DNA from: Thalassia testudinum
Taxonomy: Eukaryota > Streptophyta > Magnoliopsida > Alismatales > Hydrocharitaceae
Reading direction: 5' to 3'
Length of the DNA stretch: 64,000 nt
Assembly (NCBI GenBank): GCA_037157565.1
Contig: JAZHRO010000063.1
Span: 12,134,001-12,198,000 of the forward strand
Of this stretch, positions 48,888 to 61,916 are shown piece after piece. The translations under genes were made by a program, and so were the position numbers. Positions within the stretch are counted from its first letter, which is position 1, and each line of letters opens with the position of its first letter. The notes below the pieces were generated by a model. The model was given only the letters and a program-made list of their open reading frames with translations, ran no database searches and was not told the origin of the DNA.

Positions 48888-49877
48888 TGTTGAACACGGA
48901 AAACTACGCGATCAAAGTTGGTTTTGAAAAACTCGTCGTAGTTCGATTTGTGAAGAAATCCGTCAACAGATAAATTTATACCGAAACTCTAAGAATTCTA
49001 GGTCGAATGCAGGGAGGCTACATCGATCTAAAATCCACAATTATATTTTTTTTGTGTTTTTATTTGAAAATGAGATAATTACAATGGAATTGATATAAAC
49101 AATAAGAGAGAGAGAAAGAGAGAGAGAGAACAGTCACTTGATATAATAAAAATGTTTTTACAACTAGAAAACAGGAAATGATTACAACTAGAAAGTGGGA
49201 AATTCTATTCTAGAAAGCGATTAAAAAATAGGGAGAGAGATATTATCCTCTTCAACGAATGCTTGGAGGACGAGCCAGATGGAGCGATGCCTGGAAGACG
49301 GAGGATGAAGTGAGAAGGAGGACGAAGCAGGAAGAAGTGGGAATGAGGCAGCACGTCATCGTCGTCGTGGGATCCACTTCCGGAATAGAGGCGAGAAAAT
49401 TGGATTTAGCTCTAGAATATCATCTTGGGTGTGGGACAAGCTTCTCTTGAGCTTTGGAGAGGGAGAGAGGTGAAGGAAGGGATGAGGATTTCGTAGGGTA
49501 GAGGTCTTCTTTTATAGTTGCAAGGATAGGGGGCAATTTGGTCATTTCATAATTAAAACATTAAATAAAGGGGGTAAAGACCCCACGTCGCCACAGCCTC
49601 GCGCGTGTGCCCACCTCATCGCCTGCCACGTGCATAACGCACGCCTACGTTCTCGAAATCTCACCCGTTCGATCGTGAGATCGGACAGCTCAGATTGCTC
49701 CTCGCACACACCTACTTCTAAGCCTAACCATGCCTACGCGTGCGATTGGGCGTGCACGCTGTGTGTTTGATCGCATGTGCGGGCGATTGGACGATTTGGG
49801 CCGTCTGCAGCCGATCGTACGGTTGAGATTAACCGCTCGCGTGCTGCAGATGGCGAGTCGAATGCGTGCCCCACTCA
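48888..49877 (-). repeat. Inverted LTR A-type fragment (R-U5 and part of U3)
   Basis: Reverse complement of an LTR A relative, from its 3' end (TGTTGAACACG at 48888) through the TATA box (CTATAAAAGA, near 49515) to a U3 point reading CCCCACTCAA, which corresponds to about 9337-9345 in E1. There it abuts ATA and the E2 primer site. A GA-rich run lies at 49103-49133. The fragment points away from the E2 body, so it cannot act as its promoter. Confidence 0.85.
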
Positions 49878-49883
49878 ATATTT

Positions 49884-49901
49884 TGACACCGTTGCTGGGG
49901 A
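49884..49901 (+). other. E2 primer binding site, tRNA-Asp type
   Basis: TGACACCGTTGCTGGGGA, a three-mismatch tRNA-Asp complement, preceded by ACTCAATATTT, which resembles the forward LTR end ATTCAACATTT. So a few bases of the lost forward LTR may survive at the junction. Confidence 0.82.
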
Positions 49902-51117
49902 GGCAATGATTTTTGATTTTTTTCAGCATTTCGTGCACTTTATATTTTTCTAACTTGCTTTATTTCTTGTCTATTGCTTTGCAAGTACCTTAATAGGGAA
50001 TCTTCAAGGAGTAGATCGGAGTAAAGTGCAGTTGAAGACAATTGTAAGTTCTCCCCATTCTTCCCCCTCCACAGATTCCATTTCATCACATTAATTCAAA
50101 CTCCAATTAACCTAGGTGTTTGCATAAATCCTAGGGTTAGTTTGGTTGTTTGGATTTCCACTCACATTCATCTCACCTGCTTAAAAGAAAATCAACAAAA
50201 GGATATTTCTTGTGGGGTAAATCAACATACACACTACATACACCCACATTCAAGGCACATAACCTAATTCATTTTTATCTACTCAATCAGATTCTGATAT
50301 GTGGAATCGGTACACACAAATCAACATATAAAAGAGTAGAAATTAGTCTAGGTTAATCATTTTTTGTGCCTAATTCAGTGGTGCAATCTTGGCTAATTGT
50401 TTGAGTTGTTTGGGCCACACCACTTAACCTAAAATCAACTCACCAAGTAGCTTCCCCTTAGGGTTTTCAATTTATGTCAATACCAGGCACTCCACTTTAC
50501 TTTTTGATTTCAAAAGGAAAGAGATCTTCACCTATGCTTGAAAACCTGGTTTACCTCGAACTTGATTGAATTAACCTAATTCCAAACCCTAAAAGCTACT
50601 TAAGCAAGATTTGAACCTTAAACTCTACTCATAAAAGAATAATCTTGCTTGAAAACCCTGGTTGTGCAAGCATTCACACATATACTCAATTGATCATTAA
50701 GGGCACAACCCATCTTAAGGGCCCATGACATTCAATAAGCACTACAATCCCAGGCTTAAATAAAATCAAGTAGACGTTGGCCTTAAGGACTGATTCGCTC
50801 TTCGGGGCCCAGTTTGAGATTGTTTACGATTAACCTGTTTGTACCAATAAATCTGATGTCTAGCTAGGGGGTAGCATCAAACGACCGTGGCTAGGGGGTA
50901 CACTAGGAACCGGAGGTGCAAGCCGAAGGAAGAACCTTCTCCCCAGTCCCTCCTTCTAACTGGTTGGATTGATTGGATGTAAGTAGAGTAAAATGTTTAT
51001 AATCTGAAGGCGGATTCTGAGAGTCTGTAGATCCTTAGGCTACCCCAATTAAGGAAAGGCTTGTTTTGTTGTGCTGTAGGGTTCCTATCCCCAGTCCTTC
51101 CGACCTCTTCCTAGTTT
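49902..51117 (+). other. E2 leader
   Basis: 1.2 kb noncoding leader closely related to that of E1 (10435-10945 and 12684-13317). It contains the same candidate splice region (TTGCAAGTACC, near 49980) and conserved blocks TCACCAAGTAGC, GGCACTCCAC and TAGACGTTGGCC before the gag ATG. Confidence 0.65.
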
Positions 51118-53724
51118 ATGCTGAGAAGGAGGTCATTGAATCCTCGATTGGAAGGATCACTAGAGTATTCTAGGAGGCGTAGATTGGATTTTGGCCAAAT
51201 TGATCCCATGGCCGATCAACAGCCTCCTTTGCCTTAGAATCCATAGGAGGTATTTCAAAGGCAGTTGGAACAAATGCAGAGAATGCAAGAATGGTTCCAG
51301 AGAATGCAAGGCGCTTAGCCCTTGAAGGATTTTTATGATCCTTCAAATTACGGGGAACGTCCTGGCATGCAGATTCCTGCCGGAGACGTAGAAATCAAGC
51401 CCTAGGTGCTAAGCTTGATCAAATAGTTTCATGGGCTTGGCTTTGAAGACCCGTTTCAGCACTTGGAGGACTTAACCACTTTGTTTCAAACCACCATGGC
51501 GAGAAACGTGAATGAGGAGAAAATGATCATGAGACTCTTTCCCCACTCTCTTAGGGATAAAGCCGCTCATTGGTATAGGACCATAGGTAGGCTGATTGCA
51601 ACATGGAATGATTTGAAATCGACTTTCCTGAAGAAATTCTTCCCTGTTCTACGTACCAATGCTCTGAGACGGGCGATTACTACTTTCACACAGCGACCGA
51701 GGGAGCAGTTTCATGCTGCCTAAGAGCAATTCAAGGACTTATTGTGGAGGTGTCCACACCACGAGGTGCTGAAATGGTAGCTTGTGCAGATCTTCTACCA
51801 TGGGTTGACTGAGCAACTTAGAAATCACGTGGACGCTTCTTGCGAAGGCAATTTCCTCAACAAAGACACAGACAGCATGCATGATTTGTTTGAGGAGATG
51901 AGTGAGAATTTGATAAATCATGCCTCCATGGATACTTTTAACCGGTCCCAACAACTCAGATCGAATGTTAATGAAGTCCACAACTCTCATTCATTCGATA
52001 TCGAATTGATTTGCAATAAATTAGATAAGGCGGACTTGGTTACTAAAAGGATGGAGTGGATGGCTAGAAATTCAATGAACAATTCTCAATCCACTCAATC
52101 CCTGAATTCGGGATTCCATTCGTCGCGAGCTCCTTCTAGATGGGAGTTTGTGAATCAACTTGATGCGGTTCAACCTGTGAGTCAGCATTATTTGGAACCC
52201 CATGGGTTCCAAACTGGGGCCTTTGATCCCAGTTTCTCTGATCCCACCGTTTCTTTCTCTCCATCCTCACCCTATGAGGATGTCAATGCTGTACAGGAGA
52301 ATGTTAGGTCCAACCCTTATTCCAATGCTTATAATTCGGGATGGAGGAACCACCCTAACTTCTCCTAGTAAAACCCGGGGCAGCAGACCCAATTCCGACC
52401 AAGCAACTATGCTCCGCAAAGACTAATGGGTCAGGGTCATGTTTACACTTAGCTGCCTCCGAATCAAGTCAATCAGCCATCTTGGAATGCCCGTCAACCC
52501 GTAGGGCAGGTTGATTTGAACCGAAAAATGGTAGAAATGCAAGGATCTATGCTCCAACTCATGCAGCAAATGAAAACCTCACTAGACAACTTGAAATCCG
52601 GGTTCATGGCTAATTCTCGTCAACCCGGATCTCAGCCATCTCAACTCGTACCCAACCCACGAAATATCCAGAATCCGGGCAATCATGCCCAAGGGTACGG
52701 GAATCAGAGGGACCCGTACGCACATGCTCAGGTGGTTGAGTAGGGTCCTTCCTCTTCTGCTTCTTCCTCAAATCAAAGATTTCTGGCTAATGAAGCCCCT
52801 CCAATCTTTCCTAACCCTCCCCAAGTTCCAAATCCATATGCATCTGCTAATTCGGTTACCTTGATGGGTGGAAAACAAACTCAGGATCCACAACCGCACT
52901 ATTCTGATTTACCAAATCCTGGAAAGCCTGAGGAGAGAAAGGAGAACTCTGAGGAAGAAATCAAGGCTCAGGAACTTGATTCCGAAGATCTGACTCATGT
53001 TCCTTTTCCTGAGGCCTTAATTAAACCTAGGAAGAACAAGCCTATTGATAGTAACAAGGAGCTCTTGAATATAGTCAAGAATGTCGAAATCAATATTTCG
53101 CTCCTGGACGCTATCAAACACATACTGGCTTACGCTAAATTTTTTAAGGATTTATGCACACAGAAGCGTAAGTCAAGGGAATCTATTCCGAGGAAGATGG
53201 TACTCTCCGAGTAGGCTAGTTCTGTTATCCTGCATCACCTTCCTCAGAAAAAGAGAGATCCAAGTGCTCCTTTGATTTCTTGTGTCATCGGAGATTACAC
53301 TTTTGATAGAGCACTTCTGGATCTAGGTGCATCTATTAACCTAATTCCAACTTCTCTTTACAAAAAAATTGGATTAGGTGAACTTCGACTGACTTCAGTA
53401 ATGCTGTAGTTAGCAAACCGTTCGGTCACAAATCTGTGAGGCGTTATTGAAGATGTTATTGTTAAGGTTATGGATTTCTATTTTCCTGTAGATTTCCTTG
53501 TCCTTGACATGGATGTACCTGAAAATCTAAGGAACACACCCATCATTCTGGGTCGTCCGTTTCTAGCTACCGTTAAGGCCAATATCAACTGTGAGAGTAG
53601 TAGCATGGAAATCGCCTTTGGGGATCAGAAATTGAAATTCGATATTTTTAAGGTGATTAATAAATTCAAGGATTGTGGATTTATAGAGGAACTTGAGGAT
53701 GATAACCTGAATATTGAAACTTGA
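51118..53724 (+). pseudogene. gag-pro: E2 gag-protease pseudogene
   Basis: One frame, start MLRRRSLNP at 51118. The gag core runs from FHGLGFEDPFQHL (near 51430) through LRDKAAHWYRT and CPHHE (near 51755) to NSGWRNHPNFS (near 52335). The C-terminal INISLLDAIKHILAYAKF phrase is near 53090. The protease has LLDLGASINLIP (near 53320) and ILGRPFLA (near 53545). More than ten in-frame stops, for example at 51235 and 51244, are TAG, TAA or TGA at places where Gln or another one-step codon is expected. No zinc knuckle. GAG forms the particle and the protease matures it. Confidence 0.87.
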
Positions 53725-53882
53725 TGGCGGTTTCTGCAATTGAAAGTTCCTCCTGTTGTGTTGGATCTGACCCGCAACCCTCTGTGGCAAACCCGCCACA
53801 TTCTGAAGAGGTAATTGATTTTATTCACTTTTAACCTTTTCCGCTTGATGAATCTTCTTTAGCATCATCTTTACCCTCAATC

Positions 53883-55543
53883 CAAAACCTGCCCCAGCTC
53901 AAACTGAAACCATTACCTGAGAATTTGAAATATCAATTTTTGGGACCTCAAAAGATGCTCCCTGTTATTATCAGTGCCAGATTAACTAAGTAGCAGGAGA
54001 TTAAACTGATCAAGGTCCTAAAGGAACATAAGTAAGCAATTGGTTGGACCATTCATGACCTAAGGGGGATCGAGCCATCTGCAATCACAAAATATTTTTG
54101 GAAGATGGATCCCACCCTAATATGCGAGAAGTGGTCAAGAAGGAAATTATCAAGTGGCTCAATGCAAGAATCATTTATCCAATCTCTGATAGTCCTTGGG
54201 TAAGTCCCGTGCAAGTTGTTCCCAAGAAAGTTGGGATTACCGTTGTGACTAACAAGAAAGGAGAATCTGTCGCAACCCGTTTAGCTTCCTCTTGGAGGGT
54301 TTGTATTGGTTACAGGAAGCTGAACACAGCCACGAAAAAGGATCAGTTCCCTTTGCCCTTTATTGATCAAATCCTTGAAAGACTAGCCGGGAAAAAGAAC
54401 TTCTATTTTCTAAATGGTTACTCAGGATACAATCAAGTCCCTATCCATCTCGAGGATCAGGAGAAAATAACTTTAACCTGTCCCTACGGAACCTTTGCTT
54501 TCCGTAGGATGCCTTTCTTCTTATGCAATGCATCCGCAACTTTTCAAAGGTGTATGCTAGCCATATTCTCAGACATGGTGGGAGAGTTTATGGAAGTCTT
54601 CATGGATGATTTCTCTATTTTTGGAGAATCGTTTGATTCTTGTCTCGCTAATCTTGAAATGATTCTTAAAAGATGCATCAAAACAAGACTGATCTTTAGC
54701 TGGGAAAAGAGTCATTTCATGACACAAGAAAGCATCGTCTTGGGTCATGTAATCTCTAAACAGGGAATCAAAGTTGACAAAGCTAAGGTTGATGCTATCT
54801 CTAAACTTCCTCTTCCCACATCTGTCAAACAAATTCGATCATTTCTTGGTCATGTGGGATTCTATAGGAGGTTCATCAAGGACTTTTCTAAGGTTGCTTG
54901 CCCCCTGAGCAAACTTCTCGCCAAAGATACGCTGTTTGATTTCAATGAATCATGTCGTAAGGCATTTGATTTTCTTTAAATGGCAGTCACTTGTGCTCCA
55001 GTGTTGCAACCACCAGTTTGGATAGCCCCATTTGAGATCATGACTGACGCTTCTGATTACACGGTCAGGGCTGTTTTGGGTCAGAAGATTAACAGGAAGG
55101 CCTCTATCATCTACTACGCTAGTAAAACTTTGGACGAGACCCAAAAGAATTATACTGTTATTGAGAAGGAATTACTAGCTGTAGTATTTGCTTTAGAGAA
55201 ATTCAGGGCATATCTCTTAGGGTCTTATGTCATAATATATACCAACCACTTGACCTTGAGACATCTCTTGGCCAAAAAGGATGCCAAACCTCGACTTATT
55301 CGATGGATTCTTCTGCTTCAAGAATTTGATCTTGAAATCAAGGATAAATCCAGGGCACAGAATGTAGTAGCAGATCATCTTTCGAGACTTCTGAGTGATT
55401 CTTCTCTTCCGGATATTCCGATTGTTGATACTTTTCTAGACGAGACTATCTTTACAGTTTCAGGTGTCCAAACCCCGTGGTTTGCTGACATTGTAAACTA
55501 TTTGGCTGTTGGTCAAATCCCTTGGGATTGGACCAAGCAATAA
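53883..55543 (+). pseudogene. rt-rh: E2 reverse transcriptase-RNase H pseudogene
   Basis: The pre-RT linker (frame 3 from about 53883) shifts to frame 2 at about 54098. RT from there reads nearly intact: IIYPISDSPWVSPVQVVPKK, WRVCIGYRKLN, TCPYGTFAFRRMPF and EVFMDDFSIFG (near 54600), the FMDD box being the catalytic site. One TAA (54977) separates RT from RNase H. RNase H has [14 protein letters not shown] and [11 protein letters not shown], where the Asp normally found in YTDH is Asn, a catalytic residue of this domain. The DHLSRL end is near 55380. This sequence most clearly assigns the family to the Athila lineage. Confidence 0.88.
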
Positions 55544-56579
55544 CGAGATAGACTCAAATCTGAGACCAAATATTACTTCTGGGGGGACCCTGAACCGTAT
55601 CTCATCAGCATTTGTGTGTGGTGGACACTTCTCTGGGAAAAAGACGGCTGCAAAAATTTTGCAATCTAGATTCTTTTGGCCGTCTTTATTCAAGGATGCC
55701 CAGAAATTCTCTAGGTCGTGTCCTCGATGTCAGGCACTTGGGAGCATAACCAAGAGAGACATGATGCCCCTAAACCCGATTCTTCCCGTCAAAATCTTCG
55801 ATGTTTGGGGCATCGATTTCATGGGACCCCTCCTCCCTTCATTTGGACACCAGTACATTCTCGTCGCTGTTGATTACGTGTCTAGGTGGATTGAGGCCAT
55901 TCCCACCCGAACCGATGACCACAAGGTGGTCATCGATTTCGTCAAGAAGAACATCTTCAGCCAATTCAGGATTCCGAGGGTCATCATCAGCGGTGGTGGT
56001 TCTCACTTCACTAATGCCCAGTTTCATAATTTACTGGAAAAATACAGGGTAAATCACAGAATCTCCACACCTTACCATCTCTAGACGAATGGACAGGCCA
56101 AGATCTCCAATTGGGAGATCAAGAATATTCCTTAGAAGACGGTTAGGCCTGATCATAAAGATTGGACTCAAAAGCTTGAGGATGCTCTTTGGGCCTACTG
56201 TACGATGTACAAAATGCCTATTGGCATGTCACCATTTCGTCTAGTGTATGGAAAGGCATGCCATTTACCCATAGAAATTGAACATAGGGCATTTTGGGCA
56301 ATCAAGCCATGCAATCCGGATTTGAGTTTTGCCGGAAAGACCAGGAAACTCCAACTATCTGAGTTGGAGGAGCTTAGAAACGATGCATACGAGAATGCCA
56401 AGATCTATATGGCTCAGACCAAAGCTCTTCATAACCAATTGATATCCCACAAGAGCTTTGAGCCAAACTAGAAGGTCTGGCTCTTTGATTCTCAACTTAA
56501 GCTCTTTCTTGGCAAACTTAAGTCAAAATGGAACGACCCGTTCATCATCAGTCAGATTTTTCCAAACGGGTCCTGCTGG
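55509..56579 (+). pseudogene. int: E2 integrase pseudogene, split by LTR B
   Basis: Frame 3. The zinc-binding part has GGHFSGKKTAA and CPRCQALG (near 55720). Of the catalytic triad, the first Asp (WGIDFMGP, near 55810) is kept, the second is Gly (IISGGGSHF, near 55990) and the Glu is Lys (TNGQAKISN, near 56090), so this copy cannot code for an active enzyme. TAG stops follow at 56083 and near 56133 and 56469. The C-terminal part stops at 56579, where LTR B is inserted; the end is at 60378-60506. Confidence 0.87.
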
Positions 56580-56661
56580 GAATTGTAGAGCATGTTTTTG
56601 ATAAGAAAAAGCATCTTAGTATAGTGCACAATACGATCAACAAAAATATTTATAAAGATAA

Positions 56662-58276
56662 TGTTGAAGCTACGAGTTGCTATGCTAACGTATTTGCTTT
56701 TGAAAACCTGTAGTCGTAGAATGAAAGTGAAGAACTCGTGTTCAACAAATAAAATTTGTACTGGAATAGAAATCCTGAGTCGAACTCAGGGAGGCTACGT
56801 TGATCTATATTCGCAATTATATTTTTTTTTAGAGTTTTTGTTGAAAAGCGAAGCGTCGTAATTACAATGAAGCAATATTAACAATCAAAATGAGATAGAG
56901 AGAGAAAACATGCACTCAATATTTCAAAATGTTTATACAATGAAACCAAAGAAGAATTACACTACTGTAAAGAAGAATGGGAGTGAGAAGTTATCCTCCT
57001 CGACGATCGCTTGGAGGACGAGCTGGATGAGACGTCGCCTGGACGAAGGAGGACGGAGCGGGAAGAAGGACGTCGAGGTAGGAGGAATGAGAATGGGGCA
57101 GCATGTCATCGTCACGAGATCCGCTTCCGAAATGAGAGCAAAAATTTGACTTTATCTCACGAGGAGCATCCCAGGTGTCGGACAAGCTTCTCTTGAGCTT
57201 TGGAGAGGTAGAGGAGAGAAGGGATGAGAATTTCATATGGAGGGGGTCTCCTTTTATAGTTGCAAGGAGTGAGGGCAATTTGGTCTTTTTAATTTGAAAA
57301 ACATTAATTCTGGACCTTTAATGACGGATAAAACCGTCGCTAAAGGTCCAAACATGGAGTTCGTGGGCGGTACTCACGTGCCCGCTCGCCTCCCGTGCAT
57401 GAAACGTACGTTCACATTTTTGAATTCTCGGCTGTTCGATCGCGAGATCGAACGGTTGAGATGCATCCTCACCGTGCCTCAACCGCACGCTCGCCCACGT
57501 CTGATCCCGCGTTACGTGCGGGCGTCTAATGTGGTGCGAGCACTATCGAGCGCGGGCGATCGCTCGATCACGATTGAGCAGTCAATTGAACTCCCTCGCC
57601 GCACCTCAGTTGCTGCTCGTGTAGGCTCAAACGTGCACCTCTTGATCTCGCGAGCGCGTTCGACCAACGCGCTACACAAGCTCTTGTCTCGCGGTTACGA
57701 TTCGGGCGCACGCATCCACAGTCGTTGGATGATCATCCAACGACTGAGAAGCGATGAAGAAGAGAAGGTGCGGCGGGTGCAGTGGCCGGTTGACGGTTGG
57801 GATGGTGCCACGTGGTGCCATCTTGGTCGTCCATCTTTTGGGCGATGTAGATGGTGCCACGGTTGTCGGATTGAGTTGATTTTCACACCGTTAGGCTGCG
57901 ATCGTCGATCCGAATCCATTCGTGCGGTCAGATTTGTCATCTGAAGTGCAAATTCACACCATCTTGGCCCTTGATCTTCTAGGGTTCCCTGGTCTCTATC
58001 TGATGCTACAGATGTTTGATTAGGGCGATCTTGGAGTCGTTGAACTCCAATCGTCGCTCTGATCAAATCTGTACAGTTGGATCTTCGATCCGAGGCCCCG
58101 ATAAAAATTTTGCCCTGTCCCTGAACATAAAATGAGACAATTAACCTCCATTTTATTCAAACTAATCTAAATGCAAGTTGATGCATGTTATGCAATATTT
58201 ATAGTATGTAATGCAATTCTATGCTTAAGAACATGCATAAATAGACATCTTATGTAGTGTAAACATGTTTACATCA
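56662..58276 (-). mobile_element. Solo LTR A (minus strand) nested in LTR B
   Basis: Starts (minus) TGATGTAAACATG at 58276 and ends CTTCAACA at 56662, flanked by GATAA (56657-56661) and AATAA (58277-58281). TATA box CTATAAAAGG (near 57258). A perfect 26-base palindrome is at 57720-57745 and a G-box module at 57801-57822. The long plus-strand frame at 57294-57944 is a by-product of this repeat, not a gene. Confidence 0.85.
57720..57745. promoter_or_regulatory. Perfect 26-base palindrome in LTR A U3
   Basis: The half-site AGTCGTTGGATGA is followed by its exact complement, centred on GATC. Imperfect versions (TTGGAT-N-ATCCAA) occur at the same place in other LTR A-type copies: 9110-9130, 9197-9225, 62445-62465, 62622-62642, 63398-63422 and 63482-63506. 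Dyad symmetry suggests a dimeric binding protein or a hairpin. Confidence 0.7.
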
Positions 58277-60377
58277 AATAACGAGACTTGGAGTCCTGGT
58301 CGTTCATCTATGTGAGGCATTTATGGAAATGCAGATTTGAAATCGATCTCTTTCGCTCTACTTGCTTAAAATCTCGTGCCAGTTTATGGTGATTTACGTA
58401 TTGATGCAAGACATGCTAGTTGTCAAAAGATAGTTATTAAAACATGTAACTTCAATCACATCAAAAGATGATAACTAGGCACATGGTGATTTTCAACATA
58501 TATATCTATATATATAAAAGATGATGATGATATCAGAGTTGCAGAGCACAGGTAGAGGAATGCTTGTATAGGGAAATAAAATTACTCGCTACCAGAAAAT
58601 GACTGCATACATGAATCAATGGGAGGATTTTGCATGCATCATTGGGGGAGAAGTAAGGAACTACACTATTAAGCAGTAAATAAAGCATGTAAATCTAAGA
58701 AGAACTATAATCTAATCTAGCAGAAATAAGGGCATTCGGAGGTGGCTCCAATGGCCTTTGAATGGTTGAGAGGAGAAGGAGGGGTGGCCAATGGTGCTTA
58801 GGCCAGCCCTTGGAGAGAGGTTGGTGAGGTGATCCAGCATCTTGGCGTGGAGGTGGTAGTGGCCATGGTGAAGCTACTCGTGGACATGGAGGTGGAGTGG
58901 ATGTGGAATGAAACTAAGCTAAATGGAAGCCAAGAGTGGATGGGTGCAAATGGTCACCCCTTAGGTCTTTTTATAGACCTAAGGGAAGCTCTCTAGAGAA
59001 TTATGGAATTCTCTAGAGAGGCCTATGGTGGGAGCTCGTGGGAGAGTGAGAGAGAGAGGATGGATGGTGGTTTTTAGATCCACCAAATGTGGATCTAAAA
59101 ATTGAATGGCTCTTGGTTGCTAATTTTAGCAACCAAGGCAACAACACATGGTAGAGAGTTCTAGAGAACTCTAGGCTAGGTATTTTTCATGTGGATGGTG
59201 TGTGTGGGTGTGTGTGGGTCGAAACTTAGGTGGCTAGGTTGATTAGGTTAGGTTCTAGTGGGTTTAGGTCAAGGTAGGTCACAAATTAGGGTTGTAAACC
59301 CTAATTCACTAAGGTAAAGTGCAATTAAACTTAATACAAGTTTAATTGGGTATGTGAAAACTTAATTGAGAGTAAAATACCTCAATTAAGTCAGGTCTAG
59401 GTCAATTGGACTCTCACTGAGTCTAATTGGATAGTGTGTGCTGAGATTAGGGCTCAATTGGACTCAATGAGTCCAATTGAATAGGCTGATGGAATTGATT
59501 AAGATCCAAGTCAATTAGGTTTAGTGAGGACCTAATTAGGTCCTTAGGGAGGTCTAGAGGTGATGTACTAGGGTTAGGGCACCTTAATTTAGGTTCCTAT
59601 GAGGTTGGAATTGGGTTTAGGGACCTAGAGATCCAAGATCAAGGCTTGAATCTCAAAACAGGGTCTGGAGGGCAGTTCTGGACGTCCAATAATAGTGTCA
59701 GACATCTTATAGTGAAAAATAAGAAGTCCAAACTTGTTGTTTGGATGTCCAATCAAAGTTAGGAGGGATTCTAGGTTCTGTCTTGGGTATTCTGTAGAAA
59801 TTGGACGTCTGACCAAGTGTCTGGACGCCCAATAACATTGCAAAAGTAAGTCTAAGGTGTGCAGGAGTTGGCTAAGGGTTCTAGACATCCTATAATTCAT
59901 CTGGATGTCCAGATAGAGGCTAGAATTAGGGTTTTAAGGTTTCCTAGGGTGCAGTGACCTAATCTAAGGGTGGCTAAGGTTTGGGGAAGCTTCTAAGTTG
60001 TCCTAGGGCTAGGATGGACCTAAGTTTTTCACAATTTATTACTTTATTCCTACTTAATAGAATAGCATACCTTAACTCCCTTACGTTATTAGCTACTACA
60101 TCTAATCTAGGTCTTCCACTCCAGCTTTGCTGCAACATCAGTTATTCTTTATTCTTCAGATCCAGCTTCAGATCCAACTTCAGATCTAGCTTCTGATCAG
60201 CTTATTACCTGCAATTGACATAATGCACCTAATCAATACATTATAGCATTATTTTATGCATAGCTAAAAGAAAGTAGTAAAGGTGATAGTAATGCTTATG
60301 CATGCATGAATTACCCTAACTTATGCTAAGTCCTAGCCTAATTTAGGTCAATTAAGACCTATGATTGCTGCGTAATT

Positions 60378-60506
60378 AGAACCGTTCAGATTTTTGACCC
60401 AAAGACGGGTAATTCATTTAAAGTCAACAATCAACATCTGAAGCCTTTTATTGACTGTATTGTTCCAGAACCCATCTTAGACACGGTTGTTCTCATCATG
60501 TTGTGA
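60378..60506 (+). pseudogene. int: E2 integrase C-terminal end
   Basis: It continues the integrase after LTR B: RTVQIFDPKTGNSFKVNNQHLKPF is recognisable (the FKVNGQRLKPF-type ending of Athila/Tat pol), followed by about 20 residues and a stop at 60504-60506. It shows where pol ends and that nothing env-like follows in this frame. Confidence 0.78.
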
Positions 60507-61916
60507 TTTCTTTGGCTGGACTTTGCCTACTTGATGGCATTAAACTCAGCAGTTGTACAGTCTGACTCAGAGCTGACCCAAGCATCATATTCAGGTGATA
60601 TCTTCTACATTCTACCTTCCTTTCATGTCTTTTATTCTCAATGCGGACATTGCATCAGCTAGGCATGGAGGCGTGGATTCATTTCTGAATCAATTTGTTA
60701 GCTTTGTGGAATTCTTGTAAATTCTACTTGTTTTCTTATATATATATATAATTTGAATTAGGAAAGAATACTTGGGCATTAGGACTTTTCAATCTTAGGA
60801 AATGTTACAGTACGATCTGAACACTAGGACCCTTCAGGTCTTTGGGCTTAATCAGCCTGGGTATCCACTAAAAATGGATTTGTTTATCGAGTCCTCGCCA
60901 TCCTGAATTCTATTTCAATTTTATTAAATAAGTTTGGGTGATAAGTATACGACTTATCAACCCACCCTCTGATTTGAGGGAACTTTAAGTCTAAGCATCT
61001 ACACACTATTTGCACTAACTCGTTGTTCGAAAATTTTAATGAAAATTGGCAAGCTAATGAACCTTCTAGGGTGGTATGCCTGGCAAGTTATCGTGGGTAA
61101 TAGCCCATAGGTAGGTTGTCTAGAGCCTAGCCACTGGACTATTCTTTTCCTGCTACCTTTAGGTAAATCTTAGACCAGGGAAGCCACCTACTTAAAAAAT
61201 AAAAAAGAAAGTCAAAAAAAAGAGAAAAGAAAAAGAAAAAGAAAAGGAGAAAAAGAAAATAAAAGAAATAAGTCACACTTCACCGCACGAGTATGGCTAG
61301 GCATGTTATCATGAGTAACAGCCCATTGGTAGGTTGTCCAGAACCCAGCTCAAGAAATACATGTCAAATTCCTAAAACACTTAGGAAGAAGCGGAGAAGT
61401 AGAATAAGCCCGGGAGATATACACTGGATTCACCCTTGTGTTGATCCCATAAAAAGAAAAGTAGAGAGAAAGCTACCGGTCGTATAGATACACCTTTAGG
61501 TAGAATTATTTTTTTTAAAGGCCACCTAGAGGCATAGAAACCCGAAGTCCGTTCTGATTGCTGATCAATGAGTCTATCACATTCACAAAAAGATGCTTAG
61601 AACTTAGGGTTCTCATCAAGTCTTGGGTGGGTTGAGTGGCCGTAGAAAGTTACTCTGTAACCCTAAACTCAAAAATCCAAAAAAATTAGAAAAGAAGAAA
61701 AAGGAGAAAAAGAAATCCTTCTTTGAATAAGTGGAGGGCTTGAGGCGGTCTGCATTTTTGCAGATACCTAGGCGCTGTTGTGTCTTGAAAAGTTCAGGTC
61801 CTAAGTAAAAATTTCTTAATGTTGAAAATGACTTTTGCCTGAGTAATCCAACCCTAATTCTTTATAAATAGCATGTAGTTTTTGCTAGGGACTAGCAAAA
61901 GATAGGCATGGAGATG
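60507..61916 (+). other. E2 3' noncoding region
   Basis: Matches 14980-16372 of E1 almost throughout. It contains the post-pol phrase GATGGCATTAAACTCAGC (60534-60551), an A-rich tract (61193-61265), the twin hairpin motif and a weakened polypurine tract (GGCATGGAGATG) before 61917. No coding frame. Confidence 0.75.
61087..61347 (+). repeat. Twin hairpin motif in E2 3' region
   Basis: Copies at 61087-61130 and 61305-61347, with the A-rich tract between, as in E1. The second copy is slightly decayed (GTTATCATGAGTAAC). Copy spacing is 218 bases here against 208 in E1. Confidence 0.7.

Larger units (their letters stand above)
56584..60372 (-). mobile_element. LTR B (minus strand) inserted in the E2 integrase
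   Basis: The end of pol (FPNG at 56570) resumes at 60378, so the block between is an insertion. Read on the minus strand it starts GCAGCAATCATAGG as in LTR B at 20074, has a TATA box (CTATAAAAAG, near 58975-58966), a GACGTC-like cluster (59670-59920) and the GACTCCAAGTC U5 phrase (near 58290). The flanks GGAAT (56579-56583) and GTAAT (60372-60376) may be the target duplication, with one mismatch. Without the nested LTR A it is about 2.17 kb, as expected. Confidence 0.75.

Noticed and set aside
49103..49133. GA-rich microsatellite, and AT repeats at 47879-47900 and 58500-58520
   Set aside because: Ordinary short simple repeats within LTRs; noted but not informative.
57294..57944. 216-codon plus-strand frame
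   Set aside because: It is the antisense of the solo LTR A U3 region; other LTR A copies have stops in it.
60507..61916. env-like gene expected after pol in Athila elements
   Set aside because: No frame of useful length or membrane segment is present here or in the equivalent regions of E1, E3 and E5.
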